Shown one piece after another: positions 20,461 to 30,330 of a stretch of DNA of 64,000 nucleotides. How positions within the stretch are numbered: position 1 is the stretch's first letter; each line of letters opens with the position of its first letter. The translations under genes and the position numbers were made by a program. The notes under the pieces are model-generated. The model ran no database searches, had not been told where the DNA came from, and saw only the letters and a program-made list of their open reading frames with translations. This DNA is from Fasciola hepatica (lineage: Eukaryota; Platyhelminthes; Trematoda; Plagiorchiida; Fasciolidae): contig CANUEZ040000179.1 of NCBI GenBank assembly GCA_948099385.1, forward strand, positions 11,488,001 through 11,552,000, read 5' to 3'.

Positions 20461-21690
20461 TGCTTTAAGTTGCCTCTCTTGTCGACTGGTCCCGCTTCTT
20501 TGGCCCACTTGAGTTCTCGGGTTGAAGCCTTTCATTCCATCATCCCGAATAAATCGTTTCTGCGGCTCGTAGTTCACCCGGGGCTTATCGGATCTACTCG
20601 TGCCCGGTTGGAGGGGAGGATCCCTTTCATAACCAGCAAAAGTCTCTTGAACCCGGCCATCCAAACTAATTACCGAAGCTTCTTCATCCAAGAGAAGATC
20701 CTGACCAATCGTCGCAAAACGAATGTCGCTTCGGAGGCTGTAGTCGGCATCGCTACGCCCTTGACCTTCAGTTCCAATCCCAGGGGGGCTTTATTTCTTA
20801 CATGGGCCAGTCCTGTTCAGGCATTTGCAGGAATTTCGGTCCTGCCTCCCCCGTGTCCAGTTGCCAGAAGTTGGTCGCACCTCGGGAACACGGATAGGCT
20901 GAGTTCTTGCCAGACTTGACATGTTACCACTGATTCGTGGCGGTTTCGCCCTGGATGATCGTGAGCCGGTTAGCAGCCAAAGTAATAAAAAAAGCTCCTG
21001 AAGTTGGTAATATAGTACGGTACTATCTTCGATTCCTTCTAAAACCAGAGTGAATTTGTGTAGAAGTCCAGAAGTCTCTTTACCGCTTGTACCGCCCTGA
21101 CTGCTACCACGGCTGCGCTGAGTTCAAGGCGTGGGATCGAATCCGATTGTAGTGGGGCAGCTCGGGCTCTGGTGAACAGGATTCTCGTAGCATATTGTTC
21201 ATCTCCCATGCAACATCGTCCTTATATCACTGCCCCGTAACCGGCTTTAGATGCCTCAGAAAAGGAGTGTTTTATAACCAGGGGGCAAGCATCGTAGAAC
21301 CCGACATTTCTCCTAGTTTTGTTCAGTGTTCAAATTTCTTCCCAGTCCGGCCGGCCTTCTAGGTCCAGTGGCTGGTCCAGATCAGCCTTCTCACTACAGA
21401 GCCACTGCAGCCGGATCCTTCCGGGTAACATCCAGGGAGAGACAAAAATGAGAGGATCGAACGAAACTAGAGACACCAGATAGTATACCACGACGAATAA
21501 CTGGTTTCCCAGGAACGTTTAGCTGGAAAACACAGTCATCCGTTTCCGCTTTCCACTGTACTCTGAGAGTGCTTTTGGTAGGGAGCGCAGAGTCATCCGA
21601 ATCCCAAACCCTTTCGACCCTCTCGTGATACGGAATGACTCCGAGCTCTTCCGAAGCGTTCGACATCCATTTCGTGAGAAGCAACACGCC
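20460..21690 (-). pseudogene. Element A: RNase H and connecting region
   Basis: 21687-21394 reads LTKWMSNASEELGVIPYHER, then RVQWKAETDDCVFQLNVPGK, then the RRGILSGVSSF block, matching the RT-RNase H connector of B. Further left the RNase H blocks are present at nucleotide level but heavily broken. 20437-20691 overlaps the last part in a shifted frame. Confidence 0.7.
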
Positions 21691-22030
21691 CCCTTATAGC
21701 AATCTTGTTAGGCCCCTGAACTGCTCTAGGGCCCGGTCTACACCACGGAATGACCCAGAAAGGTCGTCGATGCAGAAGGTTCCTCTGAGGCTATCTACTA
21801 CCGACCGGTGGACCAAAGCTGCATCTTTGCTTGCTGTTACTCCAAGGGCGTGGTTCGCACGAAACGGCGATGATATCGCTCCGAAAAGGTGGACGTTCAT
21901 CCTCGTTTTTTGCTGCAATGTTTCAGTTGTTCTCTCTCAGCCGTAGGAAAAGCAGCTCATTTCGCTTTTCCTCTCTCGGCCGTCGAAGGTTGCAGGCACC
22001 TTTTCAATGTAGCTGGGGCTTCGTTTCTCC
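21690..22030 (-). pseudogene. Element A: reverse transcriptase with internal deletion
   Basis: The minus strand has the RT start (complement of ACCTTTTCAATGTAGC, as in B's EKVP segment) near 22000. It jumps to the VHLFGAISSPFRANHALG block at ~21890, which in B lies ~350 bp downstream. About 240 bp are missing, including the first catalytic Asp segment (ADIREMF in B). GTFCIDDLSGSF at ~21750-21785 corresponds to the YVDD box and keeps its Asp pair. The missing core makes A non-autonomous. Confidence 0.75.
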
Positions 22031-22321
22031 TAATAATTCCGCATATCTTTCCCACAGATCACAGTCTCGAACGAAGCTTTTTTTCCTTCGTAGTAGTCTA
22101 TGCGGAGCATAGTTCCTGTTATAAACCCAAGGGTCAGCCGGTGTACGCCATGGGAGGGGGACCTGGAGCTGTATTTAGGGGCCTTTAGTTTCTCGCCGCA
22201 CTGTCTGCAGGGCGAAGTAGTCCGCTTGAGACCTTGATAGTTTCTCGTCTCCAGTGTCGTGGACTTCCTTTTCATACAGACGCTGCAACTGATACTCCAC
22301 GCGGTCCGTTTCGGTAGGTAC

Positions 22322-22858
22322 CTAACTTACGAAACCACACCCTCCCACTGAATCATATAATATCCATCCCAGAGCTGTGCCTGCGGCATACCATGCCTGG
22401 TGGTTGCCCACCATGTGGTCCAGTACCCACTGTGCCTCTGACAAGTCGCAGCCGATGAGGAGGTCTACTTCGTCGTCCTCCCGGTACACGACGGTTATAT
22501 CCTGCAGGTGGGGCCACCTAGTTAAAATTGCGTTCACCGACCTTGGTGCTCGTGTAGGCGGACCAGATAATGTAAAGGCCTTCGTTGATTTGATTTGCTC
22601 GTTAGTATCTGAGGAGATGAGCTGTGACCTCATCCTGCAGGCAGTCATTAGTTGGGTTTCCCCCACCGTGCTCATCGCTAAAGACGCCGTGCTTTTAGCC
22701 ATCCACTGTTCGTCGGCAAACCGTCCCTTCTCCAGTGTTGTGTCTGATCCACTGTCGACGAGGGCCAACGCTTTGACCACCCCAGTTAGTGTCATCACTC
22801 CCACGGCGATCACTCTCAAAATGTATCCGTAAACTGGCAGACTCCTAAGTTGAACCAA
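22322..22858 (-). pseudogene. Element A: aspartic protease (DUF1758)
   Basis: The 178-codon open frame 22858-22322 carries the whole retropepsin-like region of a BEL element. It reads VKALALVDSGSDTTLEKGRF with the catalytic Asp, then ILTRWPHLQDITVV and VDLLIGCDLSEAQWVLD. It is the least damaged protease of the three and very similar to B's, which marks A and B as closely related families. Gag lies upstream (23.0-24.2 kb) and the deleted RT downstream. Confidence 0.88.
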
Positions 22859-23110
22859 TCACACTGGGCTTGGTGCTCGCCTCGGGTATAGTTTCTCTCA
22901 CCTGGTGTAACAATCGATGGGGCCTGCTCGCGCAAACTTCGTGACCAATTCTGGTTCTTGTTCTACAAGCTGCCGCCTGGTGCGTGGTGTTGAGGCGTAC
23001 AAAGCGCGCTCCTCTCGTCCTCGTCATTCGCCAAAGTCCGTTTACTGTGGCCTTGAGGAACTTCGAGCATTCTAGTAGCCCATGGCTGGCTTCGCAAGAC
23101 CTGTAATTTA
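22845..23110 (-). pseudogene. Element A: gag zinc-finger region
   Basis: 23027-22845 contains RFVRLNTTHQAAACRTRTR and RPHRLLHQV. It aligns with B's CLNTTHRAAACRTRNRCG but the first Cys is Arg and another is lost, so the finger is damaged. Confidence 0.6.
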
Positions 23111-23386
23111 GACGCGCTATATTCTCGCAAGAAATGGCGTGTGCATTGGTTCAAGGCTGATACTTCGGCTGTTTCCGTGCAGTGACTTGAGCCTGGATAT
23201 TGCCAGGTTTATTTGCTCGGTTGCTGTCCCGGATAAGTCGGCCAAATCTGCCGTCGGCTATCTTGGTTTGTCTGTCCAAGTATTCCGTCAAGCCCTCGAA
23301 TTTAGCCTCACGATCGCCCCGGCTCATACTTTCCGCCTCTTCCTCCCACCGACACTGTAGTTCGGCAGAAGGCGACGGACTACGCC

Positions 23387-24167
23387 TTACAAGGTGTGCA
23401 TTGCATCTGGGTCAGCCCTGTAACCTAAATGGGCAAGGGCTATTGAGCAGTTGTGCATCTTGATCACCAGGTCGGCCATTGTGTAGACATTGCCCTTGGT
23501 TCTCTTTGCCTCTACCATCATGCCCTCTATTAGGTTACCGGCTATTTTGAACGGTTGGCCAAACAAACCCCTTAGAATCTTCCTTGCTCGGGTGTAGCCT
23601 TGTTCCGGGTCGAGCATGGTACACCCATCAATAGCTTCTCTTGCCCGGCCCCGATAGTAATGAGTCAGATACAGGAGCCTTACCCCGGAGTCGGTCATCC
23701 CGTTTTCGACAAGTTTCGAACCGCCTCATGAACTTGCAGCAGTTTTCAGATCGTCTGTCAAAAACTGTCAATTCCACTCTTGACAGACCAATCTTCGGTT
23801 AATTCGATGTTTTATATTCGACGGCTGGTGAAGAAATTCCTATTTTCATTGGTCCTGTTCTGTCGGATGGGTCGTAGCCGTTGGCCTTTTGCTCACGCTC
23901 TTTCCGTCTACACTCCGTTCCGGCTTCCTGGGCCAGCAGCCTAGCCAATAACAGTGGCTTTTCTTATTCTAATATCCTCAACCTGAATAGATCAATATGC
24001 TTGTAATCCATATTACCTTCAGTAATGCATGGGCTAGCATCGACAGGACTAGGTGATCTAGCTTTAACTAAGGGATCAAAAGCACCCAAAACCTCCTCAG
24101 CAAATTGCCGTGTTACTTCCTGTCTAGATTCTGATTGCGTTGATCCTTTTCTTGGTATGTTGCGCAT
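23387..24167 (-). pseudogene. Element A: gag (DUF1759)
   Basis: 24167-23964 gives MRNIPRKGSTQSESRQEVTR and ends with LFRLRILE, matching B's gag N-terminus. 23698-23387 gives RLLYLTHYYRGRAREAIDG, LFGQPFKIAGNLIEGM and IKMHNCSIALAHLG, the DUF1759 domain. Stops and a shifted frame between ~23700 and 23960 break it. Confidence 0.83.
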
Positions 24168-24194
24168 TTTATTCCAAGTTGATCAATTGAGTAC

Positions 24195-24566
24195 TGTAAA
24201 ACGCCCTTGAGCAATACGTGGCCGAATTCGAAACGAATCCCGAAATCAGAAAGCGATTATCCGTGAAATTCTACGAAACTAGATTATCGAATGAACAATG
24301 ACATAAAACACATACGAACGTTGGTTATGCGATCACAGGGACTCAGAAAACGGAAACCACATTTCAGCATGCGAGAAAGGAGCACGTACGTCACGCAGGT
24401 CCAGAATAGGATATGAGAGAGTAGCGCGTTGGACGCGAACAAACGAACGTTGGTTCATGAAAACATACAGTGCATAAAACAAGCCAATGGCGTAAATGAG
24501 TGCGTGATGTGAAGGAAACATGAAATTGCAATGTTTCTGGGGGAATTTGTGCCACTGGTCGTTGAA
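24195..24566 (-). repeat. 5' LTR of element A
   Basis: Starts TGTAAAACG and pairs with 11466-11837. It is followed on the right by GCAAT, the degenerate target duplication, and then element C sequence. Confidence 0.9.
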
Positions 24567-25372
24567 GCAATCATGGCGGAACAAAACCAAAAGGATCTTG
24601 GAGGCTTGAGACTTATTGGTGGATTCCTGTCCGTGTGGATCCTCGTTCAGTTAGGTACAGACTGAATATGAATTCATCACTTCTGGCTCCCAATGAAATT
24701 CAAGAATGCTGTCCGTTTGTCAAGAAAATCCCGAAAGCTATCCAGGGCTTTTTTTCGGAGTTCGGAATAACATTGATCACCTCCGGGCTAGTTGAAGTCC
24801 GCTTCGTGAGGTTGAACCTTACTGCATTCAGAGTGGCAGTAAGCTCGGTCATATGCAGATAAGTGGTATTTGTTCGTCGGGGTAACACAGAAAATATTCC
24901 ACGTAGAAATGATCCACAGCTCTTCCTGACAGATTGTTGGTGCCGGCGAAAACATAAGGGTCTCCCGGAGGGCAGAGCCAGCACAGAAGAAGGATGATAC
25001 CTTTCCAGAAGGCTGAAGCGTCAGCCTATACTCGTCCGGCGTACTATCTACACCGCTTCCAGGCCACCAGAGAAGGCGAAAGAGGTCTTCAGCTTCAGCG
25101 GGAATCTTAACCTGTAGAAACATTTTGTGTGCGTTTGCAGGGACGGCCCCATTTCGTGGCCGACAACGACATAAAACCTCGAATAGTGGTGTTGTCCAGT
25201 TTGGGCCCTGTAGTATATGGTCGTCGAGTGACACGCGCTGACATCTCGTGGCACAATCGAGGGCCACCATGACCTTCCTCGGTTTATTTGGGCTCATAAC
25301 TGGGCTATGGGGTAAATACCACCTCAAATTCGCGCTGGTTGCTGCTGTATCTGCTCTTTCTATGTAACCCAA
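24567..25372 (-). pseudogene. Element C: reverse transcriptase
   Basis: 25372-24788 reads GYIERADTAATSANLRWYLP, HSPVMSPNKPRKVMVALDCA, LQGPNWTTPLFEVLCR, then MFLQVKIP and FRLLWWPG, the RT fingers and palm of a BEL element. At the YVDD box near 24880-24905 the minus strand reads FYVEYFL, so both catalytic Asp are gone (E and Y instead of D D). The frame is cut by A at 24567 and continues in 11465. Confidence 0.83.
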
Positions 25373-25384
25373 GTCTACGTTACG

Positions 25385-26202
25385 CTACATGGCTCGCATA
25401 CATTCTGTCCTTAATTGTAGGTCTCGAATTAGTCTGTTTTTGAGAAAGCGTATTATTTTCGGCATCGGTGTCATGTCGGGCCTCCACGGGACAGGAACCT
25501 CGAAGCGATTTATTGCACGCTTGGCTTTCTCGGCTACCATTTCCGGAGCCGACCTATCTTCTCGCAATGGGGTATCTCTACCAACGGCCATGTCGGTGAA
25601 TCCGACGTTACACAGCTGTTGGAATGTGTGTTTATTGTTCGCCGTTTCCACCGAAATGCCGTTGATTTGGATTTGTTTGCTGTATCTTCCGTTTGTACCA
25701 CCATATAAAGTCCAACCCAATATTATGCGTGCTGTATGCGGTGCTTTGTGGCCTTTTATTCTTAGACCCAGGGCCCATTTTGTTTCCGGTACATCACAAC
25801 CGATTAACAGACTTCTCTTCATTCTGCCACTCTTCGAGCGTAACCCCGTCGAGATGCGGCCACTGACTCAGAATCGATTGTACTATTTGAGATGCTCTCA
25901 GCGGCAGACCTTCTGTAGTGAATGCTTCTAGGATTTATACTCCGCAGTTTTTCACCAAGGAAACGAGTTTTAGGTTCAGTTTTGTTGACTGAATGGATGA
26001 CATTCATTGTGGTCACCGCTAATGAAGGTTGATCCCCTCTGATCCCATATCTTTCTGCAAATTCATTCCTCCTCAGAATGGTATCCGAGCCGCTATCTAC
26101 AACGGCCAACGCTCTTATCACCCCAACTGGGGTTTCTGCACCGATTGCCATTACTCCCAGGTGAATGGGCTTATTAATAGAGCGAGACATCAGGAAGACC
26201 AC
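25385..26202 (-). pseudogene. Element C: aspartic protease (DUF1758) and linker
   Basis: 26202-25819 carries VGVIRALAVVDSGSDTILRR, the protease active-site box. 25822-25385 carries LLIGCDVPETKWALGLRIKG, then LGWTLYGG, then VAEKAKRAINRFEVPVPWRP, the linker that leads into RT in BEL elements. The two frames overlap by 4 bases, a single frameshift. Both halves remain open over 120 codons or more. Confidence 0.87.
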
Positions 26203-26214
26203 AATTCACTTCGG

Positions 26215-26490
26215 GATTTCTTTGGCATTCGACTTCGTGAGTTTGTGCAGTAGGTAATGGTGTTCCTCTTGGTACCCATCCTGACTGCAACTTGTTTAAA
26301 TTCGGCACACCGCTGCTCGATGTGAACCGTTGAGACAAACAAAAAACGCGCCCAGTCTGTTAGCCGATTCCCATCGTTCGTCGAAGTCTGCGTTACGGAA
26401 GCAAGGACATTCCGCTAGGCAGTGAAGCGTGCCACAATCCTAACATACCGACAAGTTTTTACCTTCGCGGGATGGTGCGCGTGTTTGCCC
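26215..26490 (-). pseudogene. Element C: gag zinc-finger region
   Basis: The minus strand reads LSVC, stop, DCGTLHCLAECPCF, then FFVCLNGSHRAAVCRI, stop, TSCSQDGYQEEHHYLLHK. The Cys/His spacing matches BEL gag knuckles. Two nonsense codons interrupt an otherwise open frame. Confidence 0.75.
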
Positions 26491-26689
26491 ATGGTTGGCC
26501 TCTAGCTGGTTCCCTGGTTCAGCTTTGTGTCGTCGCAGTCCTAGTAAGCTTGCTGTTCTCGCGCACGACTTGGCCGAAACGAATATTTGCTATTCAGGCA
26601 TGAAGGTCTATAAACTGCGTCGGGTCCTCAACCGTAGTTTTTCGCCCAAATCTACTGATCACCTCGGCTTCCTCGTCGCATTTACTCTG

Positions 26690-27460
26690 TTAATCCGTGG
26701 ATAAACTGCGAACCATCGTGTCCAATGTGTTAAGTGGGCTCAGGTCTAATCGATAATCTAGGTGATTCGGAGCAATGCCGCAGTTCTGCATTTTTATCAC
26801 CAGACTGACTAGAAAACCCGACTCGCCTTTGGAACGTCTTGCCTCTGATAGTACTCTATCGATCAAGTTCCGAGCGACCTCAAATGGTTGCCCAAACAAG
26901 TCTTTCGGCACTTCACGTGCTCGGGCGTAACCCGCTTCGGGATCCAACACCGATCACCCGTCGATCGCTTCTCTGGCTCTTCCAAGACTGTAATGTAGCA
27001 GATAAAAGAATCTCTGCCCTGGATCAAATACTCTCCTTTCTACAAAGTTAGCGTATTTTTATTGGATCTGCATACTGTTCTGCTCTTCCATTACTTCTAT
27101 TCCGATTTTGGTAAGTCATTTGCGTGTGTTTCACTGGCCCAGGTCGCTTTCAATCGTTCCATGGAATTGCTAGGCTGAGTGGTCACATGCTCCGGGGTTT
27201 CTGAGAACTCCTCTCGCTCCGGTTTTCGAAAGTGTTCTTTCTTGGCTGACTCAACTTCTTTCCTGGCCTGCCCGAGCTGATTTTCTAATTCTACTACTCC
27301 AATTCTATAAATAGCATCGCGTTTGAATTCTATATCATTGGCCGAGGGACAAGAAGTTGCACTGACAGGACTAGCAGACCTAACAATATTAAAAATAAGT
27401 ATCACCCAAAAATACTCCGGGGACTTGCTGAGCTATTTCCTGTCCCACTTCGGCCCTGCC
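26690..27460 (-). pseudogene. Element C: gag (DUF1759)
   Basis: 27405-27097 gives VRSASPVSATSCPS, then IGVVELENQLGQARKEVESA, a likely coiled coil, aligning with the N-termini of A and B. 26950-26690 gives MLDPEAGYARAREVPKDLFG, QPFEVARNLIDRVL and IKMQNCGIAPNHL, the DUF1759 core. Frame breaks lie between. Confidence 0.8.
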
Positions 27461-27519
27461 TTTGTACTCCTCTTGGCATTCCTGATTGACACTCTCGTGA
27501 AGATTCCAAAGTTCAGCAC

Positions 27520-27886
27520 AGTAGCGGTTATTCCGACTGCAATTAAGGCGTAGCCAAATTAACGAATCCCAAATTCAGAACAAGGTTGATTCGCTGATTC
27601 GGCACTGAATTAACAAAGCATGCGCGTATAAATATGTACAAACCTCTACTGTACGGTCACAACATTTAGAAACGAGGACCAGAGTTCAACGAAGGTTAAC
27701 TTCAGGTACCACTGTCACGGCAGTCCCAGTTCGAATTGAAAATATGCCGCGGAGCATGAGCAATGTTCAAGTGTAGTAATTGGCGAATGCCGCACTTGTT
27801 CGAGGGTCAATAAGATTGGGAGCACAGTCTCAAGAATGCAAGTACGTAAAAGCGACTGGGGAGGATTTTCACAGATGAACGGTACA
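27520..27886 (-). repeat. 5' LTR of element C
   Basis: Pairs with 9302-9683. It lacks a ~10-bp segment (around AAAATATAAGC) and a 3-bp segment found in the left copy. Ends GTACA. Confidence 0.83.
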
Positions 27887-28800
27887 AACGGACACCCCGT
27901 TTTTGCGTTAACGGTCAATATGCCCGTATTTTCCTGAGCCTCCGAGGCCACAACGTGCATAGCCATCGTAATGCATCCGAAGGAAACTCCTAAGGCCTCT
28001 TTTGTCTCATTACTTGGCCCCCTGTTTCTCTTCGAGGGCGCCAGGGACCTACTGCTGCTCAAAGGCGTTGGAGTTCGTGCAAAGACTGCTGTGCATCCTT
28101 TATCTATACTAGTAAAGTTTCGTTTGACTTGGCTTGATTTCGCCTCCACTTCCGTTTCCTTTTCGGTCACGTACCCTCTCCTAATGGTACGCAGTTACTG
28201 AGCTTCAAATTACTTGACACCCCATGTGCTTACTTTTCGCCTTCCTCCGAATCCGCCTCGCCTCACTTAGCTGTCAGGCTGGGAATTTTTTGTATAGCTT
28301 GGCTATAGCTGAAGATTGCAGCCTTAGAAGCATATATGTCTATAGGTCCGTCTTCAGCTCTAGCTATGATAAGAACCGGTTGCTTGAGTTCCGGTTTCAT
28401 TAGACTCGGCATATTCTGTGCCAGCTCAACCCTTTCACTGAAGAGAGTGTCTGACATGATCCCTATGTATCCCTCCGTGGCATGCTCAACTCCTGCAGCT
28501 CCGCCTAGCAGGACGTCTCTTCTGTATGTGCTGGGTAACACGATGGGAAAAGATCTCGGCTTTAGCACATGGGTTGCTCTTCAGAGCCAAACTCTATGGC
28601 ACTTTGCATACTTCAAGCCAGTGTGTAGTCCCGCAATTCTTAGGACATTGAAGACGTGTTTTTGTTTGGCTTCCCTTCTAATCCGCACCTCTCAGACCAA
28701 CGGTTCTGCAAAATTATGCAAGAGAAGACGCTTGCTTTTCCCAACTACACTCTCACTGATGATCTTCATTTTCTGAACTATTCTTCAAGACTATCTACTC
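27887..28800 (-). pseudogene. LINE-2 copy Y: 5' coding region (ORF1-like)
   Basis: The minus strand from ~28770 reads MKIISESVVGKSKRLLLHNF, AEPLV, stop, then ILRIAGLHTG-type sequence, and after another stop RSFPIVLPSTYRRDVLLGGA and SDTLFSERVELAQNM (28568-28263). 28170-27890 adds a basic, Ser/Pro-rich stretch. The block AEPL...IRxxA...GLxxxLK recurs at 45013-45348 (copy Z), upstream of that copy's endonuclease, so it belongs to the LINE. The pattern resembles the RNA-binding leader of LINE ORF1-type proteins, which is a weak inference. Confidence 0.5.
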
Positions 28801-28908
28801 CCCTTTAAGCACCTCCAAATTAATCGTTTCCCTGGGCTTGCCGTGTGCTTCGTTACTGCTCAGCTTGCCCTTCTTTTTTCGCTGTCTGTTTTTCCTAGTA
28901 ACTGTGAG

Positions 28909-29294
28909 CACTGTGTAACACACGTTTGAGCAATGCGTAGCCAAATTCACAACGGGTCCCGAAATCAAAATCGATTATCCGTGATATTCTACGATACTAG
29001 ATTATTACATGAACAATGACATCAAAAATATACAAACCTCAATAATGAGATAATAAGGACTTACCAAACGAGAAACCGATTTGCGGCGTGCGAGCGAGGA
29101 GCACGTGCGTCACACAGGTCTAGAACAAGGATATGACAAGGTAGCGCTCTGGGCGCGAAAAAGCAACAATTGGTCCGTAAAAACAAACAGATCCTAAAGA
29201 CACGTCAATAGTGTAGGCAAGTGAGTGATGTTAAGAAAAACATGGGACTGCAAAGGTTTTAGGGGGATTCTCCATGACTGGTCGTTACGCACTG
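28909..29294 (-). repeat. Solo BEL LTR D with perfect CACTG target duplication
   Basis: LTR 28914-29289 (376 bp) starts TGTAACA and ends GTTACG. It is flanked on both sides by CACTG (28909-28913 and 29290-29294). It resembles B's LTRs along its length (for example TTTGAGCAATGCGTAGC and GGGGGATT near the end). No internal BEL sequence is adjacent. An element inserted here and was reduced to one LTR by recombination. Confidence 0.9.
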
Positions 29295-30310
29295 CTATAA
29301 CCAGGCCCTGTAGTAACGCCTTTACCAGGCTTCCTGTTGTGGCCCTGGTTTTCGCTTCTAACGATCCCCGTATTATACGGTAGCATTCCTCTGCCGGAGC
29401 AACAAGACGAACACATCAATAGCAATGATTTATGTTCTTTGAGCAGCTGATAGTTTCCTTGATAAGGGCAGGGCAGCGTCGGTGTTACTACTAACAACAC
29501 CTATCACACTGTCCAACTTTTTGGACATATTCTTTCCAAGCTACCAACTCCACATGAATTTTCTTGACAGATGTTCGTCTTGCTATCGGAGGGGCAAAAA
29601 ACGTGTAAACCAAGAATGGACGGTAACAGCGTACACGAACATCACTAGAAGGTTTTGATAATTGTATGAATAAACACAAGTGTCAAGTGTGCAACAAATA
29701 AAACGCTTGAGTAGAAGGACAGCTTTTGGCTAAAGATGGCCCAGTCGGATTGGAAAGTTCCCATAACAAAAAGCATGTTTTAGTAGATACTGCAGTATGT
29801 AAAACTTTAAAATAACTGTTGTCACCGTACAACATGGGCGAACAAACTGCAACAGTACAGAGCATCTCAAAAATGCAAAACGAGCGACAACCCACTGTTC
29901 GGTGAAATGAAATCAAACCAGAGGACAGCACTAGCTGCCAACGCCACTGGTAGCCCATTTTCCTGAACCGGCAAGTTCCTACTCCTCACCGAGCTTCGAC
30001 CTCTTGGAATCATAGACTGCCGGTAGGTGTATATTTCAGTAAAGTGAAATGTTTTGGGTCACCGCCGCGGAGAGTAGCAGGAGCAGCACTTCGAAAGATT
30101 AAAGCCTACGTATTAGCACGTTGTGTTGTCTTGAAATAGCCAGTCGCCCTGGTCTCGGCTCTCTTGCAGGGACTGAAAAGTAGGATGTCTAAAAAACATC
30201 AAGGAGGTATGGATGAAAGTTCAATTAGAAAGAACAAGCTAGAAGAATGAAATAATATTAGTAATAACAGTGATAATTATACTAAAGAAATAAAGAAAAG
30301 ATAGAAGTCG
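29295..30310. other. No recognised gene; possible LINE 5' region at left
   Basis: Directly right of the solo LTR this may be the displaced upstream end of LINE-2 copy Y, but nothing diagnostic is visible. Short open frames have no motif. Confidence 0.35.
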
Positions 30311-30330
30311 GGATGGAAGTTCCTTGAGCG

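Larger units (their letters stand above)
11466..24566 (-). mobile_element. BEL/Pao LTR retrotransposon A (inserted in C, host to B)
   Basis: Direct LTRs at 11466-11837 and 24195-24566 (372 bp each) bound a minus-strand BEL element interrupted by B between integrase and DUF5641. Without B it is about 6.4 kb. Order on the minus strand: LTR, gag, zinc knuckles, protease, RT (internally deleted), RNase H, integrase, [B], DUF5641, 3' UTR, LTR. It entered C between the RT and RNase H regions. Confidence 0.9.
9302..27886 (-). mobile_element. BEL/Pao LTR retrotransposon C (outermost of three nested)
   Basis: Two direct LTRs (9302-9683 and 27520-27886) bound a minus-strand BEL/Pao element whose parts lie on either side of element A. 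Gag, protease and RT lie at 24567-27460; RNase H and following sequence lie at 9684-11465. Without A it would be about 5.5 kb. Flanks are AGGGG (left) and AACGG (right), 3 of 5 matching, so the target duplication is decayed or absent. Integrase and DUF5641 regions are missing on the left side, so C is deleted as well as interrupted. Confidence 0.85.
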
